Shown piece after piece: positions 44,447 through 53,104 of a stretch of DNA of 55,091 nucleotides. Origin of the DNA: Pseudomonadota bacterium (GTDB lineage Bacteria; Pseudomonadota; Gammaproteobacteria; Steroidobacterales; Steroidobacteraceae). The notes under the pieces were generated by a model. That model made no database searches, had not been told where the DNA came from, and worked only from the letters and a program-made list of their open reading frames with translations. A program made the translations under genes and the position numbers. The DNA is taken from assembly GCA_963205255.1 (NCBI GenBank), contig CAUJIK010000049.1, forward strand, positions 1 through 55,091. Direction: 5' to 3'. Position 1 is the stretch's first letter, and every line of letters begins with the position of its first letter.

Positions 44447-45607
44447 ATGAGCATTCTCGTCAACAAGCGCACGAAGATCATCGTGCAGGGTTTCACTGGC
44501 AAACAAGGCACGTTCCACGCGCAGCAGTGCATTGCCTATGGTTCGCGCGTCGTCGGCGGCGTGACGCCGGGCCGCGGCGGTTCGAAGCACCTGGACCTGC
44601 CCGTGTTCGATACCGTGCGCGGCGCGGTGCGTGAGACCGGCGCGACTGTGAGCATGATCTACGTGCCCGCGGCCTATGCGGCCGATGCGATCCTCGAAGC
44701 GGCCGATGGTGGCATCGAGCTGGTGGTGTGCATCACCGAGGGCATCCCGGTCAACGACATGATCCGCGTGAAGGCGGCGCTCGCCGGCACGCCCACGCGC
44801 CTCATCGGCCCGAACTGCCCCGGCATCATCACGCCCGATGAATGCAAGATCGGCATCATGCCGGGCTTCATCCACAAGAAGGGCAGTGTGGGCATCGTCT
44901 CGCGCTCGGGCACGCTGACCTATGAGGCCGTGCACCAGACCACGGCGATCGGCCTCGGCCAGAGCACCTGCGTGGGCATCGGCGGCGATCCGGTGCGCGG
45001 CCTGAACTTCATCGACGTGATCGAGCTGTTCGAGCGCGATCCGCAGACCGAAGGCATCGTGATGGTGGGTGAGATCGGCGGCAGCGACGAAGAAGCCGCC
45101 GCCGCGCACATCGCCCGCTACGTGAGCAAGCCGGTGGTCGCCTACATCGCCGGCGTCACCGCGCCCCCGGGCAAGCGCATGGGCCATGCCGGCGCCGTGG
45201 TCGCGGGCGGCAAGGGCACCGCGGCCGACAAGTTCAAGGCGCTGGAGGCCGCGGGTGTGCGCACGGTGAAGAGCCCCGCGGAGCTGGGTTCGGCGCTGGC
45301 CGATCTGATGAAGTCGCGCACCAGGGCGCGTGCCGCCGCGGCGCGCATCGATCAGCGTCCGGCCAGCATGCTGCCCCGCAAGGCCGCGAAGAAGAAGGCT
45401 GCCGCCAAGAAGAAGGCTGCGCCCGTGAAGGTGGCTGCGAAGAAGAAGGCGAAGGTGGCCAAGCCCGCCGCGAAGCGGCCGGCGAAGAAGGCTCCGGTCA
45501 GGGCCAAGGCGAAGGCCAAAGCCAAGGCGCCAGTGAGGGCGCGGGCCAAGGCTGCGCCGCGCGCGTCGGCCCGGCGCGTCGCGCGTCGTCCGGCCCGCAA
45601 GAAGTAA
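44447..45607 (+). CDS. sucD: Succinyl-CoA synthetase alpha subunit with histone H1-like C-terminal tail
   Basis: Residues 1 to about 290 are a normal Suc[31 protein letters not shown], the CoA-binding [12 protein letters not shown], and phosphohistidine motif GHAGAVV. SucD proteins usually end near residue 290 (here ...[13 protein letters not shown]). In this gene the same frame runs on without a stop for about 96 codons, almost entirely Lys, Arg, Ala, Pro and Val with [11 protein letters not shown] and RAKAKAKAK repeats, ending RRPARKK at 45604. This resembles bacterial H1-like or AlgP tails that bind nucleic acids. An internal ATG (45368) could give a separate basic peptide. Confidence 0.93.
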   Translation: MSILVNKRTKIIVQGFTGKQGTFHAQQCIAYGSRVVGGVTPGRGGSKHLDLPVFDTVRGAVRETGATVSMIYVPAAYAADAILEAADGGIELVVCITEGIPVNDMIRVKAALAGTPTRLIGPNCPGIITPDECKIGIMPGFIHKKGSVGIVSRSGTLTYEAVHQTTAIGLGQSTCVGIGGDPVRGLNFIDVIELFERDPQTEGIVMVGEIGGSDEEAAAAHIARYVSKPVVAYIAGVTAPPGKRMGHAGAVVAGGKGTAADKFKALEAAGVRTVKSPAELGSALADLMKSRTRARAAAARIDQRPASMLPRKAAKKKAAAKKKAAPVKVAAKKKAKVAKPAAKRPAKKAPVRAKAKAKAKAPVRARAKAAPRASARRVARRPARKK

Positions 45608-45616
45608 GCCGGCCGC

Positions 45617-47299
45617 GTGCCCGCGGGTCTTCGCATCGCGCTGGCCCAGCTGGACCTGCTGGTCGGCGACGTGCAGGGCAACGCGGAGCGTCTGCGCTCT
45701 GCCGCCCGCAAGGCGGCGGAGCAGGGCGCGGATCTGGTGCTGTTCCCGGAGCTGTCCCTGTCGGGCTATCCGCCCGAAGATCTGCTCTTCCACCGCGGCC
45801 TGCGGCGCCAGGTGGACGAGGCGCTGGCGCAGCTGGCGCGCGAGGTCGATGAACCGGATTCCGGTCTGCCCGCCATGCTGGTGGGCTATCCCGAATACGA
45901 GGGCGAGGCGCATGCGCCGCGCATCTACAACGCGGCGCGCCTGCTGGTGCGCGGCCGCCCGGCGGCGAACTGCCGCAAGACCTGCCTGCCGAACTACCGC
46001 GTGTTCGACGAGAAGCGCTACTTCACCCCGGGCGAGCAGCCCTGTGTGGTGGAGCTTGATGGCATCCGTCTGGGGCTCATCATCTGCGAGGACATCTGGG
46101 AGCAGGAGCCGGCCCGCGCCGCGCTTGCCGCGGGCGCCGAACTGCTGCTGGTGATCAATGCCTCGCCCTACGAGCAGGGCAAGCAGCGCGAGCGGGAAAC
46201 CATCGTGCGCCAGCGCGTCGCTGAAACCGGCCTGCCGGTGGCTTACGTGAACCTGGTCGGCGGCCAGGACGAGCTGGTGTTCGACGGTGGTTCTTTCGTG
46301 CTCGATCGCGAGGGCGCAGTGCTGTTGCGCGCGCCGGCTTTCGGGGAGGACGTGTCGACGTTCACGGCCTCGCGTGCCGGCGATGGACAGCTGACGCTGC
46401 GGACCGAGGCGGCGGTGTCGCCGGAGCCCGGCGCCGAAGAGAGCATCTACCGCGCGCTGGTGCTCGGCGTGCGCGACTACGTGGACAAGCACCGCTTCCC
46501 CGGCGTGGTGATGGGCCTGTCGGGCGGCGTGGATTCGGCGCTGACGCTGGCGATCGCCGTCGATGCGCTGGGCGCCGACCGTGTGCAGGTGGTGATGATG
46601 CCCTCGCGCTATACCTCGACCATGAGCCGCGACGACGCTGTGCTTCAGGCGCGTACCCTGAACGTGGCCTACAGCGAGATTTCCATCGAGAGCATGTTCG
46701 AGGCCACGCTTGCGGCGCTGGCCGAGCAGTTCGCGGGCCGCAAGCCCGACGCCACGGAAGAGAACATCCAGGCCCGCTGCCGCGGTCTGCTGCTCATGGC
46801 GATCTCGAACAAGACCGGCCGCATGCTGCTGACCACCGGCAACAAGAGCGAGATGGCCGTGGGCTATGCCACGCTCTACGGCGACATGAACGGCGGCTTT
46901 GCCCCCATCAAGGACTGCAGCAAGCTCCTGGTCTACCGCCTCGCGCGCTATCGCAACCAGCTGGCGCGGCAGCGGGGCGAATATGCCGGCGGGGAGGTCA
47001 TCCCGGCGCGCGTGATCAAGCGCGAGCCCAGCGCCGAGCTGCGGCACGACCAGAAAGACACCGATTCACTGCCGCCCTACGAAGTGCTCGATGCCATCCT
47101 CGAGGCTTTCATCGAAGAGGATCTTTCGGTGGACGAGATCGTGGCGCGGGGTTTCGACCGGGCGGTGGTGGGCCGTGTGCTCGACATGGTCAAACGCAAC
47201 GAATACAAGCGCCGGCAGTCCCCGCCCGGCATCCGCGTGAGCCGCCGCGCCTTCGGCCGCGACTGGCGCTATCCCATCACCAGCGGCTACCGCCGCTGA
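45617..47299 (+). CDS. nadE: Glutamine-dependent NAD+ synthetase
   Basis: A 560-residue two-domain enzyme for the last step of NAD synthesis. The N-terminal nitrilase/glutaminase domain has the Glu-Lys-Cys triad in FPELSLSGYPPEDLL, NCRKTCLPNYRVFDEKRYF and ICEDIWEQEP. The synthetase domain has the P-loop GLSGGVDSALT and TTGNKSEMAVGYATLYGDMNGG. It starts with GTG 45617, 9 bp after the sucD stop. Confidence 0.95.
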   Translation: MPAGLRIALAQLDLLVGDVQGNAERLRSAARKAAEQGADLVLFPELSLSGYPPEDLLFHRGLRRQVDEALAQLAREVDEPDSGLPAMLVGYPEYEGEAHAPRIYNAARLLVRGRPAANCRKTCLPNYRVFDEKRYFTPGEQPCVVELDGIRLGLIICEDIWEQEPARAALAAGAELLLVINASPYEQGKQRERETIVRQRVAETGLPVAYVNLVGGQDELVFDGGSFVLDREGAVLLRAPAFGEDVSTFTASRAGDGQLTLRTEAAVSPEPGAEESIYRALVLGVRDYVDKHRFPGVVMGLSGGVDSALTLAIAVDALGADRVQVVMMPSRYTSTMSRDDAVLQARTLNVAYSEISIESMFEATLAALAEQFAGRKPDATEENIQARCRGLLLMAISNKTGRMLLTTGNKSEMAVGYATLYGDMNGGFAPIKDCSKLLVYRLARYRNQLARQRGEYAGGEVIPARVIKREPSAELRHDQKDTDSLPPYEVLDAILEAFIEEDLSVDEIVARGFDRAVVGRVLDMVKRNEYKRRQSPPGIRVSRRAFGRDWRYPITSGYRR

Positions 47300-47301
47300 G
47301 A

Positions 47302-47325
47302 GGCGGGCGCTGACGGCAGCCCGCC
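47302..47325. terminator. Hairpin between convergent nadE and bamD
   Basis: GGCGGGC (47302-47308) and GCCCGCC (47319-47325) pair perfectly across a 10-nt loop between the two stop codons. No T-run follows on either strand, so it may only be a barrier hairpin or Rho-linked end. Confidence 0.35.
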
Positions 47326-47336
47326 GGCCGCACCCT

Positions 47337-48146
47337 CTAGCGCCAGAACTTCCACCGGCCGCCCTTGCGGGCCGTGTCCTGCAGCGCTTCGCCGGGGTAG
47401 TTCTCGGTGAAGACCTTTTCCGCGTTGTCCGCCAGCTCGTTGTAGCCCAGCTCGCGATAGCTGTGCACCAGCACCCGCAGGGCCTGCTTCACGGCCGGCG
47501 CGCCGTCGTACTGTTCGATGGTCTGCCTGGCGCGCTGCGCCGCCGACACCCAGGCGCCGCGCCGGATGTAATAGTTGGCGACCTGCATTTCATAGTCGGC
47601 CAGACGGTTGCGCAGGTAGATCATCCGTTGCCGCGCATCGGCGGCATAGGCGCTGGTCGGGAAGCGCTCCACCACGATGCGCAGCGAGTCGAAGGATCTG
47701 CGCGCCGTGGTCGGCGCGCGCTGCGAGTAGTCCACGCGCAGCCAGCGCTCCACGACATTGGGCACCTGCGCGAAATCGATCAGCCCCTTGAGGTACCAGG
47801 CGTAGTCGATGCGCGGGTGCGTGGGGTTCTCGCGGATGAAGGTGTCGGCGGCGTCGGTAGCCGATTCCTTCTCGCCGGCGCGATAGTAGGCGTAGATCAG
47901 GTCCAGCCGCGCCTGCCGCGCCTGGTTGGTGAACGGATACCGGGCCGCCAGCGCCTCGTAGACGCGGATGGCCTGGCCGAAGTCGCCGTTGTTCAGCGAC
48001 CTCTTGCCTTGGTCGTACAGACCATCGGGCGAGATGCGTGCCAGGCGCGCCTGCTGCCGCTCGGGGCTGCTGGCGCAGGCCGTGAGCAGGGCGAGGGAGG
48101 CGGTGGCGAGGACAATGAGGGCGCGACGGCCGACGGGCTGGGACAT
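47337..48146 (-). CDS. bamD: Outer-membrane assembly lipoprotein BamD
   Basis: BamD is the essential lipoprotein of the BAM complex that inserts outer-membrane beta-barrels. The 269-residue protein has a lipoprotein signal (RRALIVLATASLALLTAC, lipobox LTAC) and TPR-like helical repeats: GLYDQGKRSLNNGDFGQAIRVYEALAARYPF, LDLIYAYYRAGEKESATDAADTFIRENPTHPRIDYAWYLKGL, and RRSFDSLRIVVERFPTSAYA. ATG 48146 gives a proper signal; an earlier ATG at 48173 adds nine odd residues. Confidence 0.94.
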   Translation of the reverse strand: MSQPVGRRALIVLATASLALLTACASSPERQQARLARISPDGLYDQGKRSLNNGDFGQAIRVYEALAARYPFTNQARQARLDLIYAYYRAGEKESATDAADTFIRENPTHPRIDYAWYLKGLIDFAQVPNVVERWLRVDYSQRAPTTARRSFDSLRIVVERFPTSAYAADARQRMIYLRNRLADYEMQVANYYIRRGAWVSAAQRARQTIEQYDGAPAVKQALRVLVHSYRELGYNELADNAEKVFTENYPGEALQDTARKGGRWKFWR

Positions 48147-48190
48147 CGGCCTAGTATAGACGCTCCATCCCATCCTGGGGATCGCCAGGG

Positions 48191-48787
48191 CTACTGGTCG
48201 TAGAAGATCTGCGCCGGCTCGTCGTGCACGTTCACCAGGTCCGGAGCCGGCGCGCTGTGGGCGTCCTGCATGGAGCGGTAGCGCCCGCCGAAGAACATCA
48301 GCGGGCGGTGCGGGGCGATGCCGGTGTGCAGGTCGAGCACCCGCCCGATGATGAGCCAGTGGTCGCCGATGTCGACGATCCGCTCCGGCTCGCAGTCGAT
48401 GGAAGCGAGGCAGCCTTCCAGCCGCGACCCGCAGCGCGAGGCCACGAACCGGAAGGGCGGCGGTGTGGCCTCTTTCCAGCCGCCCGCGAAGTAGGTGGAC
48501 AGCGCCTGCTGGTCTTCCCGCAGCAGGTTGATCGAGAACCCCGAAAGGCGCTGCACATGGGTGGCGAAATTGGTCTTCTTGCCCGGGCAGAATGCGATCA
48601 GCATCGGGTCCAGCGACACCGACATCACGGCATTGGCCGTCATGGCGAAGAGCTCATCGCCGGCATGGCCGGCGATGACGGCGACCCCGGTCGCGAACAT
48701 GCCGACGGTGTCGCGATAGCGGCGTGCGTCCAGGGGCGCCGGGCTTGCGGTCATGTGGTCAGGTCGATGTGGAGGAGAAAGCTTCAT
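48191..48787 (-). CDS. Flavin reductase-domain protein (HpaC-like)
   Basis: A protein of up to 198 residues with the flavin reductase-like fold: YRDTVGMFATGVAVIAGHAGDELFAMTANAVMSVSLDPMLIAFCPG, then FSINLL, and LIIGRVLDLH near the end. Such reductases supply FADH2 or FMNH2 to two-component oxygenases. It directly follows, and its start overlaps, the HpaB-like gene. I prefer ATG 48787, which has GAGGGAAGG five bases upstream; ATG 48754 (187 residues) lacks a clear ribosome site. Confidence 0.85.
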   Translation of the reverse strand: MKLSPPHRPDHMTASPAPLDARRYRDTVGMFATGVAVIAGHAGDELFAMTANAVMSVSLDPMLIAFCPGKKTNFATHVQRLSGFSINLLREDQQALSTYFAGGWKEATPPPFRFVASRCGSRLEGCLASIDCEPERIVDIGDHWLIIGRVLDLHTGIAPHRPLMFFGGRYRSMQDAHSAPAPDLVNVHDEPAQIFYDQ

Positions 48788-50255
48788 CCCGGCCTTCCCT
48801 CACGAAGGCCATGACGGTATCGGCGTAGCGGCGGATCTCGTCGCCGTGGCTGCCGACCAGCGCGCCGGCCATGCGGACCGGGTCGCCGAAGAAGAAACGC
48901 TCATAAAGAACCTGCCGCGAAGCAAATGCCGACAGCGAAGCATCCCACGCCAGGCGGAACAGGGGAATTCGATCGTGCGCTTCTGCGCGCGCCGCCTGGT
49001 AATACTTTCTTATGTCACCCGCCAGCGGGCCGTTGATGTCGGCGTCGGTGGGCATGGCCACAAGGCCGCTGGCGCCGATCTGCTGGATGATCTCCACCAT
49101 GCGCGGATACAGGCGCGGGAACAGGTTGCGCGCGGCATCCATGGGGTTCCATGCCGGGCGCATCACGCCCCATTCGTCAAGCGCAGCGTCGGCTTCGGCG
49201 GCGCGCAGGAAGGCCTTCATGGTTTCCAGGTTGACCCAGATCTCCGCCAGCTTCTCCTGGATGTGCTGGAAGGATTCGGCGCCGATGGAATTGACCAGTG
49301 AATACGCCAGACCCAGCAGGAACTCGCTCTTGGCGATGTTCTTGATCACCACCTGGTGCGTCATGTGGTGGACGGCGCCGGTGCGTGCGTAGGCTTCGTT
49401 GCAGCGCTTCACGTCGCGATGGAGCATCACGCGTTCCCAGGGCACGAACACATCGTCGAACACCACCACGGCATCCATCTCTTCGAAGCGCGATCCCAGC
49501 GGATGGTCGAAGTGCGAGCGCCCGTAGTCGACGCTCTCGCGGCAGATGAAGCGCAGGCCGGGAGTGTTGTTGGGGATGGTGAAGCCGAAGGCGTAGGGAG
49601 CGTCCTCGTCCGGATTCTTCAGCAGCGTCGAGGGGAACACCATGATCTCGTCCGAGATCGGCAGCGTGGCGAGCATGCGCGCGCCGCGGATCACGATGCC
49701 CGCATCGGTCTCCTCCTTGATGCGCGCCGCGAGGAATGGATCGGCCTGCCCGGCTGCACTTGCGGCGCGATTGGCCTGCGGCGGGATCAGCGTGTGCGTC
49801 AGGCACAGATCGTTCTCTCGCAGGTATTCATGGATGCGCACGGCATTCTCGCCGAAGCGCGGATCGGCCTCGGCCAGGAAGGCAGCTCCAGCCGCATAGC
49901 CCGACATGGCGCGGTTGATGTAGTCGGGCACGCGGCCCATCATGCCGTGGGTGTGGTCCTCCCACACCTTCATCGCGCGGGAGATGCTTTCGAGCTCCTC
50001 GCGCGTCCGGGGCAGCATGAAGGAGCGGGCAACCTTGTTGCCGCTGGTGGGCGAATCGAACAGGCAGGTGTCTGCCTTCTCCCATTGAAGGTCGTAAAGG
50101 TGTGCGAGGGTGTGCACTCCGCCCTGGAGCGCGGGGTGGGTGGTGACATCCTGCACCTGTTCGCCGCGGTACCAGATGGCAGGTGGTTGTACGCGCAACC
50201 TCTGCAGTACCTGTTCCGCGCGTCGTGCACCAGTCCCGGACGTTGCCATAGCCAT
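48759..50255 (-). CDS. 4-hydroxyphenylacetate 3-hydroxylase-family flavin monooxygenase (HpaB-like)
   Basis: A 498-residue flavin-dependent oxygenase subunit of the HpaB group. Typical parts are THPALQGGVHTLAHLYDLQ, DYINRAMSGYAAGAAFL, GARMLATLPISDEIMVFPST, FDDVFVPWERVMLHRDV and HHMTHQVVIKNIAKSEFLLGLAYSLV. With the downstream reductase it would hydroxylate a phenolic ring using FADH2 and O2. HpaB, phenol, chlorophenol and aromatic-polyketide oxygenases share the fold, so the substrate is open. No other Hpa pathway gene is visible. Confidence 0.9.
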   Translation of the reverse strand: MAMATSGTGARRAEQVLQRLRVQPPAIWYRGEQVQDVTTHPALQGGVHTLAHLYDLQWEKADTCLFDSPTSGNKVARSFMLPRTREELESISRAMKVWEDHTHGMMGRVPDYINRAMSGYAAGAAFLAEADPRFGENAVRIHEYLRENDLCLTHTLIPPQANRAASAAGQADPFLAARIKEETDAGIVIRGARMLATLPISDEIMVFPSTLLKNPDEDAPYAFGFTIPNNTPGLRFICRESVDYGRSHFDHPLGSRFEEMDAVVVFDDVFVPWERVMLHRDVKRCNEAYARTGAVHHMTHQVVIKNIAKSEFLLGLAYSLVNSIGAESFQHIQEKLAEIWVNLETMKAFLRAAEADAALDEWGVMRPAWNPMDAARNLFPRLYPRMVEIIQQIGASGLVAMPTDADINGPLAGDIRKYYQAARAEAHDRIPLFRLAWDASLSAFASRQVLYERFFFGDPVRMAGALVGSHGDEIRRYADTVMAFVREGRDEAFSSTST

Positions 50256-50588
50256 TATTACTGCCTTCTTGATTGGTAGGATTTTTCCGCGACGCCACTG
50301 CGGGTTTCGAGGTGGATTTTAAGAAAAGATATTTATTTCCTATATCGTAATTAAGTGCGCAAAGCGGCGTCAAGCGTCAACTCCGCATTCTGCTTCCGGA
50401 CTGTGCTGGGCGGGTAGGCTGATGCACGGACACGTATCAAGGAGCGTGGAGATCGCTGCGTTCCCGGCAGCCCGCATTGCGCTGCCGCGTGCCTCTGGCC
50501 GGGTGTGTCGCGGGTGATCTGGAGTTCATATCCGGTGGAGATCGTCATTTCGGACAGTGGCCGACGCGTCTTCATGATTCATGAATAG
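50256..50588. other. AT-rich intergenic region upstream of the HpaB-like gene
   Basis: No gene is convincing here. The segment near 50320-50355 is markedly AT-rich for this genome and, read toward the HpaB-like gene, contains GATATAGG and TAAATA boxes that could serve as a promoter. AAGGC lies about 10 bases before the HpaB ATG. Nothing else is recognised. Confidence 0.4.
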
Positions 50589-50802
50589 ATGAGTCAGGTG
50601 CGGCGTATTCATACCGATGGCCGTGGCCATCCTGGTGATGAGGACCTCGAACCCTCCCAAAAACGACCATACCATCGGTCATTGGGAAGGGCGGGCTTTG
50701 GTGATGGAAACCGTCGGGCTGTGCGCCGACACCACGTTGCAGAACACCGAACGGGTAACGGCAAACCGCTTCCCTCCCGAGCCGCGAACCAGGACTGTCG
50801 CG
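50589..50802 (+). pseudogene. Remnant of an exported WEGD-type protein joined to a DUF6152 3' end
   Basis: One frame reads VRRIHTDGRGHPGDEDLEPS, aligning with TRRVYLDGRPHDPDFDPS of the intact gene at 51782. After an A-run (near 50662) another frame continues HTIGHWEGRALVMETVGL, the family hallmark. Past 50751 the DNA matches the 3' end of the DUF6152 gene at 52879 onward, including GAGCCGCGAAC. So this is a decayed cassette with a frameshift and an internal fusion. It starts without a signal peptide. Confidence 0.65.
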
Positions 50803-50953
50803 AGCCAGGACTGACGGGCGAGGGTGCGGCTCGAAAGCCTCCCGCCCACCTCCGTGCGGCAAGAAATTTTCGCGATTCCGCACGACGAAACGCGATCCTC
50901 TGGTAATGCCAGCACAGTTAACTATGCTACTGAATATTGCTCAATGAGTAATG
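50751..50953 (+). repeat. Upstream element, copy A
   Basis: About 200 bases match 52879-53082. The most conserved core (50863-50930) contains TTTCG-N13-CGAAA (50868-50890), then CCTCTGGTAATGCC and ACTATGCTA, which looks like a promoter with -10 TATGCT (50923-50928). It precedes the exported-protein operon that begins at 51066. A third, shorter copy precedes the TonB receptor gene. Confidence 0.75.
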
Positions 50954-51065
50954 AGCGACTATGTCTGTGCCGAAAACAGCCGGGAAGTCGTCATCGAGGG
51001 CGTTACCCGGCAACGTCTGGCGCAAGAGCCAGAGCAGTAGCGGTATCTTGTCCAACGGGGGTTGT

Positions 51066-51785
51066 ATGTTTCGATCTGCAATGACAGCGGTGATCGCTGT
51101 GCTCGGTGTGGTCGCCGTTCAAGCCGGGGAGGCATCCTCCAATACGCTGGCTGGACGCTATTTTGCCAAGGTGGGGTTTGGCAAGGAGGCCTATGAGAAG
51201 CTGCCCGCTCTCAAGGGCGAGTACGCGAAGGTCTACGCCGAGAGGCTCGAATCGCGGCGAAGCGGAAAGGTGATCGGCGATCCGACCGCAGGATGTTCCG
51301 GCGGCGGTTTTCCGCGGATCATGGCGGTGCCGTATGCAACAGAGATTCTCGATACGCCGGAAATGATGATCTGGCTCTGGGAGGGTGGCGATCGCGTGCG
51401 GCGCGTTTACAAGGCTGATCGCAAGGATCTCAAGTCCATGCCGCCACTCTATTCGGGTCTGCCCGTCGGCTGGTGGGAGGGCGACACCTTCGTGATCCAG
51501 AGCGAGGGTTTCGTGGAAGATACGCTGCTCCATCCGACAGGTGTCCCGCATTCCAAGAAGCTCAGGACGACAGAGCGACTCCGATTCATCGAGGGTACGG
51601 ACCTCCTCGAGAACGTGACGACTATCGAAGATCCCGAAGCCTTGTCTGAACCCTGGGTGCTGCGCTGGACGCTCAAGCGTGACGACAGCATAAAAATGAT
51701 GGAGTACTCCTGCGAGGAGAACAATCGTCATCCAGTGGGTGAAGACGGCCGTGTGAGCACCAACCTGGCGGGAGGTGCGCAATGA
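51066..51785 (+). CDS. Exported protein of the WEGD-motif family (hypothetical)
   Basis: A 239-residue protein with a signal peptide (MFRSAMTAVIAVLGVVAVQAGEAS). The diagnostic stretch is GLPVGWWEGDTFVIQSEGFVEDT, preceded by RVRRVYKADRK and followed by RTTERLRFIEGTDLLENVTTIEDPE. I recognise this motif pattern from small secreted proteins of unknown function encoded near TonB receptors, but no reaction is known to me. ATG 51066 was chosen because the signal starts there. The stop overlaps the next ATG (ATGA), so expression is coupled. Confidence 0.75.
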   Translation: MFRSAMTAVIAVLGVVAVQAGEASSNTLAGRYFAKVGFGKEAYEKLPALKGEYAKVYAERLESRRSGKVIGDPTAGCSGGGFPRIMAVPYATEILDTPEMMIWLWEGGDRVRRVYKADRKDLKSMPPLYSGLPVGWWEGDTFVIQSEGFVEDTLLHPTGVPHSKKLRTTERLRFIEGTDLLENVTTIEDPEALSEPWVLRWTLKRDDSIKMMEYSCEENNRHPVGEDGRVSTNLAGGAQ

Positions 51786-52528
51786 ATGGCCTCTTCGTGA
51801 TCGTTGCGGGTCTGTTCCTGGCCGGTCCCGTCATTGCCCAGGCCGGGGGCGTGGTGGAGTCCTCGGCCTCGACCGAGCGCAGTCCGGTTCGAAAGGTCGC
51901 TGGAATCTGGACCTTGGCTGCGGACCAGAGTGTCACCTTCGGTGCGGCAGGCGTGAAGCCGCCGCTTACACCGGCGGGGCAGGCTCTGTTCGATGCGAAC
52001 CATGCTTCGTTGCAGCAAGGGGCGGTGAGTCTCGACCCCACCACGTCCTGTCTGCCGATGGGCGCGCCGCGCAACATGTACACGCACTTCCCGATCCACA
52101 TTGTCGAGACGCCCGATCAGGTGACGATGATTTTCCAGAGCGGCATCCGCACACGCCGGGTCTACCTCGATGGCAGGCCGCACGACCCTGATTTCGACCC
52201 TTCCTACAATGGCGAATCCATCGGACGCTGGGAGGGTGATGTGTTGGTGGTCGATACCGTCAACTTCAAGGAGGGCGGCTGGCTGGATCCCAGCGGCGTG
52301 CCTCGTGGGCCGCAAGCCCGGCTTGTCGAGCGCATTCGCCCACTGGATGGTGGTCGGCGACTGGAAATTCTTACCACGATTACCGACCCTGCACTGTTCA
52401 CGGCGCCCTGGACCACGCGTAAGCTTTACGATCTGCGGCCAGGTGCCATGCTCGAGGATTTCGTCTGCGTTGACAGAGTAAGGGCCAATCCGCAGTGGGC
52501 TTCCACTGATGGTGGGATTTCACAATGA
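51782..52528 (+). CDS. Exported WEGD-motif protein, second paralogue
   Basis: A 248-residue protein with a signal peptide (GLFVIVAGLFLAGPVIAQAGG) and the family motifs GIRTRRVYLDGRPHDPDFDPS, NGESIGRWEGDVLVVDTVNFKEGGWLDP and ERIRPLDGGRRLEILTTITDP. A broken second copy lies at 53105-53712. Overlaps by 4 bp on each side suggest a tight three-gene operon. Function unknown; periplasmic or surface location is inferred from the signal. Confidence 0.78.
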   Translation: MNGLFVIVAGLFLAGPVIAQAGGVVESSASTERSPVRKVAGIWTLAADQSVTFGAAGVKPPLTPAGQALFDANHASLQQGAVSLDPTTSCLPMGAPRNMYTHFPIHIVETPDQVTMIFQSGIRTRRVYLDGRPHDPDFDPSYNGESIGRWEGDVLVVDTVNFKEGGWLDPSGVPRGPQARLVERIRPLDGGRRLEILTTITDPALFTAPWTTRKLYDLRPGAMLEDFVCVDRVRANPQWASTDGGISQ

Positions 52529-52548
52529 GTTCAGGAGTATTCAAGATC

Positions 52549-52920
52549 ATGTTCAGCAAAACTGGGCTGATTGGTGCCGCGCTCGTTTTTGCCGCTGCCG
52601 CGCAAGCGCATCATTCTTTTGCGATGTTCGACAGCGAGAAACAACAGACGATCGAGGGTGAGCTGAAAGAGTTCCAATGGACGAACCCCCACATCTGGAT
52701 TCAGATGAATGTCACGGGCGCGGACGGCAAGGTCGTGGAGTACAGCATCGAGGGCGGCAGCCCCAATAACCTGCGGCGTCTGGGCTGGACCCGCGATTCG
52801 ATGAAGCCGGGCGACAAGATCGTGATGACCATGAATCCGATGAAGGATGGTTCGCCCGGGGGCAGCTTCGTCCGAGCCACGGTCAATGGCCAACCGCTTC
52901 CCTCTCGAGCCGCGAACTAG
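52549..52920 (+). CDS. Exported DUF6152-type protein, copy 1
   Basis: A 123-residue protein with signal MFSKTGLIGAALVFAAAAQA and mature start HHSFAMFDSEKQQTIEGELKEFQWTNPHIWIQ. The pattern HHSFAxFD ... W.NPH is the DUF6152 hallmark; the function is unknown, and the closely spaced His residues could bind metal. ATG 52549 follows CAGGAG, a signal conserved in the second copy; an earlier ATG 52525 overlaps the upstream stop. It shares most of its sequence with the gene at 53733. Confidence 0.8.
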   Translation: MFSKTGLIGAALVFAAAAQAHHSFAMFDSEKQQTIEGELKEFQWTNPHIWIQMNVTGADGKVVEYSIEGGSPNNLRRLGWTRDSMKPGDKIVMTMNPMKDGSPGGSFVRATVNGQPLPSRAAN

Positions 52921-53082
52921 GACTGTCGCGACCCAGGACTGACGGGCGGGGGCGTTGCTCGAACGCCTCCCGTCCACCTTGGTGCGACAAGAAATTTTTC
53001 GCGATTCCGCACGACGAAACGCGATCCTCTGATAATTCCAGCATAGTTCACTATGCTACGAAGCATTACTTAATGAGTAATG
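52879..53082 (+). repeat. Upstream element, copy B
   Basis: This copy begins in the last codons of the DUF6152 gene and runs to the region before the second cassette. Its core, 52991-53060, repeats TTTCG-N13-CGAAA, CCTCTGATAATTCC and CACTATGCTA. Similarity to copy A is high over the full length, showing that the duplication unit included the gene end plus the promoter. Confidence 0.75.
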
Positions 53083-53104
53083 TTCATTATAAATCAGAAC
53101 CATA

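Noticed and set aside
45368..45607. The basic tail of SucD as a separate gene
   Set aside because: It is in frame with sucD with no stop between and no clear ribosome site; listed only as an alternative.
43097..47047. A very long open frame on the minus strand opposite sucC, sucD and nadE
   Set aside because: Its His/Arg/Ala-rich translation is typical of antisense frames in GC-rich DNA, and all three plus-strand genes are clear.
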